NCBI GenBank assembly: GCA_002340515.1
Contig: DDMF01000080.1
Span: 1 to 45,302, forward strand
From: Rhodobacteraceae bacterium UBA2553
GTDB taxonomy: Bacteria; Pseudomonadota; Alphaproteobacteria; Rhodobacterales; Rhodobacteraceae
Length of the DNA: 45,302 nt
Direction: 5' to 3'
Positions 41,354 through 45,302 of this stretch are shown here, piece after piece; the first letter of the stretch is position 1, and each line of letters starts with the position of its first letter. The position numbers and the translations under genes are program-made. Below the pieces are notes generated by a model. It was not told the origin of the DNA. It searched no databases and saw nothing but the letters and a program-made list of their open reading frames with translations.

Positions 41354-44300
41354 CTATGAACCCACCTCGCCCACGTCAAGGCGATCATAAGCGCTATCTA
41401 ACAATGCGCCCTCCAGCGGCATCAGTTTTGCGTGATAGGTCCACAGTATTTCCGCATGAATTGGGCGATTTGGATAAATCTGCATTAGTGCCGCGCGATA
41501 AGCGGCCATTTGGCGCAGCACCCCTTCTGGTGTGTCTTTGGCCTGATCTGGCACCACACGGTTGGATTTGAAATCAACGACCGTGACCGCATCTGACGTC
41601 ACGATGAGCCGGTCAATAATACCCGACATGACCCGGTTGTAACCAGGCAGGCTTGCCGTGATTTCCACCTCGGCCAATGTGTCGGGGGCAAAGATATATG
41701 CCAAGTCCGGGTTGGTCAGAACGCGTCGTGCTTCGGCGAGCAGCTCGATGACTTCGGCAGCTTTTGCAACATTGTCTCCTGCGGACAAAAGCGTATGCGC
41801 ATGGAGATCCCATTCCCCCTGATCATAGGCTGGCAAATGCTCGAGTAAGAGATGAAGCTGACGCCCACGACGCTTCGCGGCCTCTTCATCCAATGCCTCG
41901 GACAGTTCGCCATACAGGGCCTTGGCACCGCCAAGATCGGAGGGTGAAAGCGTGCCTAGCTCTGCGACTTCTGCATCGGCGTTGGTTTGCGCCCAATGCG
42001 GTAAAGCAGTCTCTATTTCGCCCGAAGTTGATGTGAATTCGGCCTGTGCCGGGCCATTGTCCCACACGCCCACTTCATACCGCATGAACCTGTCATGTTC
42101 TGGCCCAACCGAGACACCGCCCGCGCGCTGCATCGCCTCGCGCGCCACATTATACCATTCGGTGTCTGATTTCCCGACGGTGCCGGCCGCCCCCATAATC
42201 AACCATTGCTCCGCTCGGGTCATGGCGACATATAACAGCCGTGTCATTTCTTCGTCTTGGGCCTGTTTGTCTCGCAGCTGTGCGTCGATCACTGGTGGGG
42301 TGCGATCGGCGCTGGGGGGCTTCCAAATGGCATGTCCGCCGTCCAGCTCAAGGATTTCATCGCGGTTCAGACTGCGGTGCTGGGCCATATCGGGCATGAT
42401 CACAATTGGGGCTTCCAGCCCTTTAGATCCATGCACGGTCATGACGCGGATTTGTTGGCCGACCATATCCATCTGTCGCTTAATCGTGACTTCTTCTGCG
42501 GCCAACCAAGTGACAAATCCGGTCAGGCTGGGGGTTTCCAACCGTTCATATCCCAAAGCTTGGGCTAGCAAGGCGTCAATCCCATCTTCAGCCTCTGGTC
42601 CCAAACGCGCCAACAGTCTGCGCCGTCCGTCAAACCGGGTCAGTACCCGTTCGATCAGCTCATAAGGTCGTAGAAAATCCGCCTCATCACGTAGCGCGGT
42701 GAGCATGGCGACAATTTCGGGGTAGATCTCTGCCTGATCACGTAAAGCCCGCCAAAGATAGGTGTTTTTTCCACGAGGATGCGCAAGGCGAAACAGGTCA
42801 TCTTCGCTGAACCCAACCAAAGGCGAGCGCAGTACGGCGGCCAGTGATAAGTCATCTTCGGGGGTCGCTAAAAAGGACAAAAGGGCGGTCAGATCTTTTA
42901 CCGCCAGCTCGCCACCAATCCGCAACCGATCGGCCCCGGCAATAGGCAGGCCTTCTTGCTTGCAGGCGCGGATGATCTCATGAAAAAGCTCACTCCGCTT
43001 GCGCAATAGCACAAGGAAATCGCCGGCATTCGCAGCACGTGATTTTCCATTTTCCGCTGGAAGAGGCTCTGTTTCGATGATCCTTCGAATTTCACGTGCC
43101 ACCTTACGCGCCATCTGAACGCGGTGATCTTCTGCGCTGAGTTTATCCACCGGATCAAACCAATCGCGGTCTTCTTCAAACTTCACCGGTTCGATTACGG
43201 GCCACAAATCCACCCGCCCCGGCTTGTCGAAAAATGCACGGTGCTGAAAACTGTCACCAAGCCCGCCGAAGTCCGCCAAAGCATGGTCTACAAACCCCAA
43301 AATGGCTGGGGAGGAGCGGAATGAGTATTCCATTGGAAGGTTTTGAAACGGCTTGCCAACCTGCGCTAATTTCTCGCGAAACGTCTCGCGCATCCGCTCG
43401 AACTCAGCGGGTTTGGCACCTTGAAATGAGTAAATAGATTGCTTCGGATCCCCGACTACAAAAACCGTGCGGTTTATATCGTCGCGTGCCCCCAACCCGC
43501 TGGTGAATTCTCGCGAAAGATTGTCAATCACCCGCCATTGCGCGGGGCTGGTATCTTGGGCCTCGTCCACCAAAATGTGGTCAATGCCGCCATCAAGGCG
43601 ATACAGCACCCATGCGGCCACGGCGGGATCCGTCAAAAGATCGCCCGCTTTGGTGATCAGGTCATCAAAATCAAGCCAACCACGAAGCTGCTTTGCCGCC
43701 TCATATTGGGTCACAAAGCTTTGCCCAAACGCATAAAGCGCGGCGGTACGGCGGGTCGATGCCAGACCTGCGCGAAGGCCCCGTGCATCGGCAATGCGTT
43801 CGTAAAGCGCATTGAGTTGCGGCATCAGGTCGGCCAGTACCTCTTTGCGCAAGGTGGCGCTTTGCGGAAAGCTGTTTACCTTCGCACCATATGGCGTTTT
43901 GGTCTTTTCGCCGGCCAGAAAAACCGTCTCGCAAATTCGCAGATCTTCCATGCCTAAACGATCTGGATTCACTCTTTTCAGACGGGTTAGAGCCGAAATA
44001 TCGTTTTTTGATCCATTCGGAAGTGCTTCCATCAGCCTGCGGATGAGCGTCGGGTCGCCCGGCCCAAAAGCGCGTGCGAGAACCTGATCGTCGGTCAGGG
44101 TGGCGGGGATATCAAACCAACTGCGAATGGCATCTTCATCTATGGGGGACAAGAATTGGGTGCGGTTGCTGGCGATGTCGCGGGTCAACCCGTCAAAATC
44201 CTCAGCGGTGTAAAACTGCGCTAAACGCGCCACCCGTTCGGGGTCATCCATTGCCATCCGGTCAACAATTTCGGCGCGCTGCAATTTGGCGGCGCGGTCA

Positions 44301-44737
44301 TCCATTTCGCTAAACTGTGGGGAAATTCCTGCTTCCATCGGAAATTTCCGCAGCAAACCAGCGCAATAGGCATGGATTGTCTGAATTTTCAAACCACCCG
44401 GTGTTTCAATGGCGCGGGCAAAGAGGCGGCGTGCCTGAGGCAGGTCCAAATGGGCAACCGGAATTCCAAGTTCGAGCAGCGCCTCTTTCAGGGTGGGGTC
44501 GTCTTTCATCGCCCATTCGCCCAAACGCTGAAATAGTCGGTTTTGCATCTCGCTGGCGGCGGCTTTGGTGTAGGTCAGGCAGAGGATGTTTTGCGGGCTG
44601 ACGCCGTTTAGCAACAGTCGCGCAACCCGGTCGGTCAGTACACGGGTTTTGCCCGACCCGGCATTGGCGGACAACCAGGTGGAGCTTGCTGGATCTGCGG
44701 CATCAATTTGCCGTTGGGTGGCTTGGTCAAAAATCAT
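41354..44737 (-). CDS. addA: Double-strand break repair helicase-nuclease AddA
   Basis: A 1127-residue UvrD-type helicase fused to a RecB-family nuclease. Walker A is [18 protein letters not shown] near the N-terminus, motif II is [15 protein letters not shown], then [17 protein letters not shown], with [20 protein letters not shown] and [13 protein letters not shown] late in the helicase. The nuclease ends in [10 protein letters not shown], which has the Asp-x-Lys of the PD-(D/E)XK site. With AddB it resects DNA ends for RecA loading. ATG 44737 has GGAGG upstream and overlaps the addB stop by four bases. Confidence 0.95.
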   Translation of the reverse strand: MIFDQATQRQIDAADPASSTWLSANAGSGKTRVLTDRVARLLLNGVSPQNILCLTYTKAAASEMQNRLFQRLGEWAMKDDPTLKEALLELGIPVAHLDLPQARRLFARAIETPGGLKIQTIHAYCAGLLRKFPMEAGISPQFSEMDDRAAKLQRAEIVDRMAMDDPERVARLAQFYTAEDFDGLTRDIASNRTQFLSPIDEDAIRSWFDIPATLTDDQVLARAFGPGDPTLIRRLMEALPNGSKNDISALTRLKRVNPDRLGMEDLRICETVFLAGEKTKTPYGAKVNSFPQSATLRKEVLADLMPQLNALYERIADARGLRAGLASTRRTAALYAFGQSFVTQYEAAKQLRGWLDFDDLITKAGDLLTDPAVAAWVLYRLDGGIDHILVDEAQDTSPAQWRVIDNLSREFTSGLGARDDINRTVFVVGDPKQSIYSFQGAKPAEFERMRETFREKLAQVGKPFQNLPMEYSFRSSPAILGFVDHALADFGGLGDSFQHRAFFDKPGRVDLWPVIEPVKFEEDRDWFDPVDKLSAEDHRVQMARKVAREIRRIIETEPLPAENGKSRAANAGDFLVLLRKRSELFHEIIRACKQEGLPIAGADRLRIGGELAVKDLTALLSFLATPEDDLSLAAVLRSPLVGFSEDDLFRLAHPRGKNTYLWRALRDQAEIYPEIVAMLTALRDEADFLRPYELIERVLTRFDGRRRLLARLGPEAEDGIDALLAQALGYERLETPSLTGFVTWLAAEEVTIKRQMDMVGQQIRVMTVHGSKGLEAPIVIMPDMAQHRSLNRDEILELDGGHAIWKPPSADRTPPVIDAQLRDKQAQDEEMTRLLYVAMTRAEQWLIMGAAGTVGKSDTEWYNVAREAMQRAGGVSVGPEHDRFMRYEVGVWDNGPAQAEFTSTSGEIETALPHWAQTNADAEVAELGTLSPSDLGGAKALYGELSEALDEEAAKRRGRQLHLLLEHLPAYDQGEWDLHAHTLLSAGDNVAKAAEVIELLAEARRVLTNPDLAYIFAPDTLAEVEITASLPGYNRVMSGIIDRLIVTSDAVTVVDFKSNRVVPDQAKDTPEGVLRQMAAYRAALMQIYPNRPIHAEILWTYHAKLMPLEGALLDSAYDRLDVGEVGS

Positions 44738-45302
44738 TTCCCGACCTCCTGCACAAATCCATCTTGGCTTTCGTCCCACTCCCCAAAGCGTGCGAGGTGA
44801 TCGTAATCCCCTTCAAAGCGTTCTTGCTGCATCGCGCGCCGGGACAAATACCCTTGATTTTCTCTGGAATAGGCACTGATAAGTTGTTCCAGTTCCAATT
44901 TGATGTCGCCGATTTCGGCGGAGCTTAGCATGATCTCACTCGTCACAGGCGTTGACCCCAAACCGATATAGGACACATGGCTCACGGGCGCTGCGGGAAG
45001 GTTGTTAAACCCACCGGCCACCGCCATCACGGCTTCAAGCAACAATTGCTTGTCGAAGTATTTTTGTGCTTTCTCTGTCGGTGGGCTGCCCGTTTTGTAA
45101 TCGTAAATACGCAAGTTTCCGTCGTGGTCGCGGTCAATTCGGTCTGCGGTTCCGGTGAGCGTAAAGCCAAGATCGTCTAACACCATCTGGCCTCTGATCT
45201 CATTTGCATTATTGTCTGAAACCGTTCGACGTTTTTCCTCTTCCGCAATAAACCAATCCGCCACGCGGGCCAGTTTTGCGTGCCAAAGGGCGCGTGTGGC
45301 GG
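44734..45302 (-). CDS. addB: AddB, C-terminal part (partial at window end)
   Basis: The frame is open to the end of the window, so only the last ~188 residues are present. They hold the AddB nuclease: RALWHAKLARVADWF, then LTGTADRIDRDHDGNLRIYDYKTG with the catalytic Asp and Asp-x-Lys, and KQLLLEAVMA. No cysteine occurs in this stretch, whereas Bacillus AddB has three C-terminal Fe-S cysteines; this fits the alphaproteobacterial type. It overlaps addA as ATGA. Confidence 0.92.
   Translation of the reverse strand, partial: ATRALWHAKLARVADWFIAEEEKRRTVSDNNANEIRGQMVLDDLGFTLTGTADRIDRDHDGNLRIYDYKTGSPPTEKAQKYFDKQLLLEAVMAVAGGFNNLPAAPVSHVSYIGLGSTPVTSEIMLSSAEIGDIKLELEQLISAYSRENQGYLSRRAMQQERFEGDYDHLARFGEWDESQDGFVQEVGK

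Overview
The window looks like a chromosomal segment of a marine Rhodobacterales (Roseobacter-group) alphaproteobacterium. I infer this from moderate-to-high GC, densely packed genes with ATGA start/stop overlaps, and the relatives suggested by the proteins: MaeB-type malic enzyme, monomeric NADP-isocitrate dehydrogenase, alphaproteobacterial AddAB, and a nor operon ordered norCBQDEF. No rRNA, tRNA, CRISPR array, insertion sequence or phage gene was seen. No gap between genes exceeds 300 bases.

Left part (1-19148), mostly housekeeping: the end of a malic enzyme; a membrane-anchored ClpP-fold protein; an odd 32-bp-period repeat array; monomeric NADP-Icd; a GNAT-YoaP acetyltransferase; a second, IDH3-like isocitrate dehydrogenase; a PfkB sugar kinase; an SCP2 protein; argG; an AT-rich orphan membrane protein; ilvA; a divergent Hpt / REC-PP2C signalling pair; the tightly overlapping run hslO - Nudix - CCA-adding enzyme - TrmA-family RNA methyltransferase; and three envelope proteins (two L,D-transpeptidase-fold proteins and a CAP-domain lipoprotein).

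Middle part (19256-40040), a nitric oxide and nitrous oxide respiration island: norCBQDEF, then a convergent Crp/Fnr regulator of the DNR/NnrR type. Next comes a divergent four-gene operon of two small membrane proteins, a UbiE-like methyltransferase and a MenA-like prenyltransferase. A PCuAC copper chaperone gene then lies divergent to a long nos operon: nosZ, two diheme cytochromes c, a NosB-like membrane protein, nosD, nosG, nosH, nosF, nosL and nosY. A TlpA-like and a SCO1-like gene follow on the opposite strand. NosZ has a Sec-type signal without twin arginines, and nosR is absent while NapGH-like nosGH are present. That is the layout of the clade II ('atypical') N2O reductase system, not the clade I NosR/Tat system I would expect in this lineage. 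Four FNR/NnrR-type boxes of the form TT(A/G)AC-N4-(G/A)TCA(A/T) lie before norC, between the regulator and the quinone operon, between PCuAC and nosZ, and before SCO1. They suggest one NO/anoxia-responsive regulon. No nitrite or nitrate reductase is in the window.

The likely electron path, inferred from family knowledge, is quinol -> NosGH -> one or both diheme cytochromes c -> NosZ (CuA -> CuZ). NorCB reduces NO to N2O upstream of it. PCuAC, SCO1, the TlpA-like protein, NosL and NosDFY would build the copper sites. The most unusual element is the menA/ubiE pair wired into this regulon: it may tailor a quinone for the NosGH branch in an organism whose group normally uses only ubiquinone.

Right part (40097-45302): a BASS-family transporter, then trxA, addA and the 3' end of addB on the minus strand.
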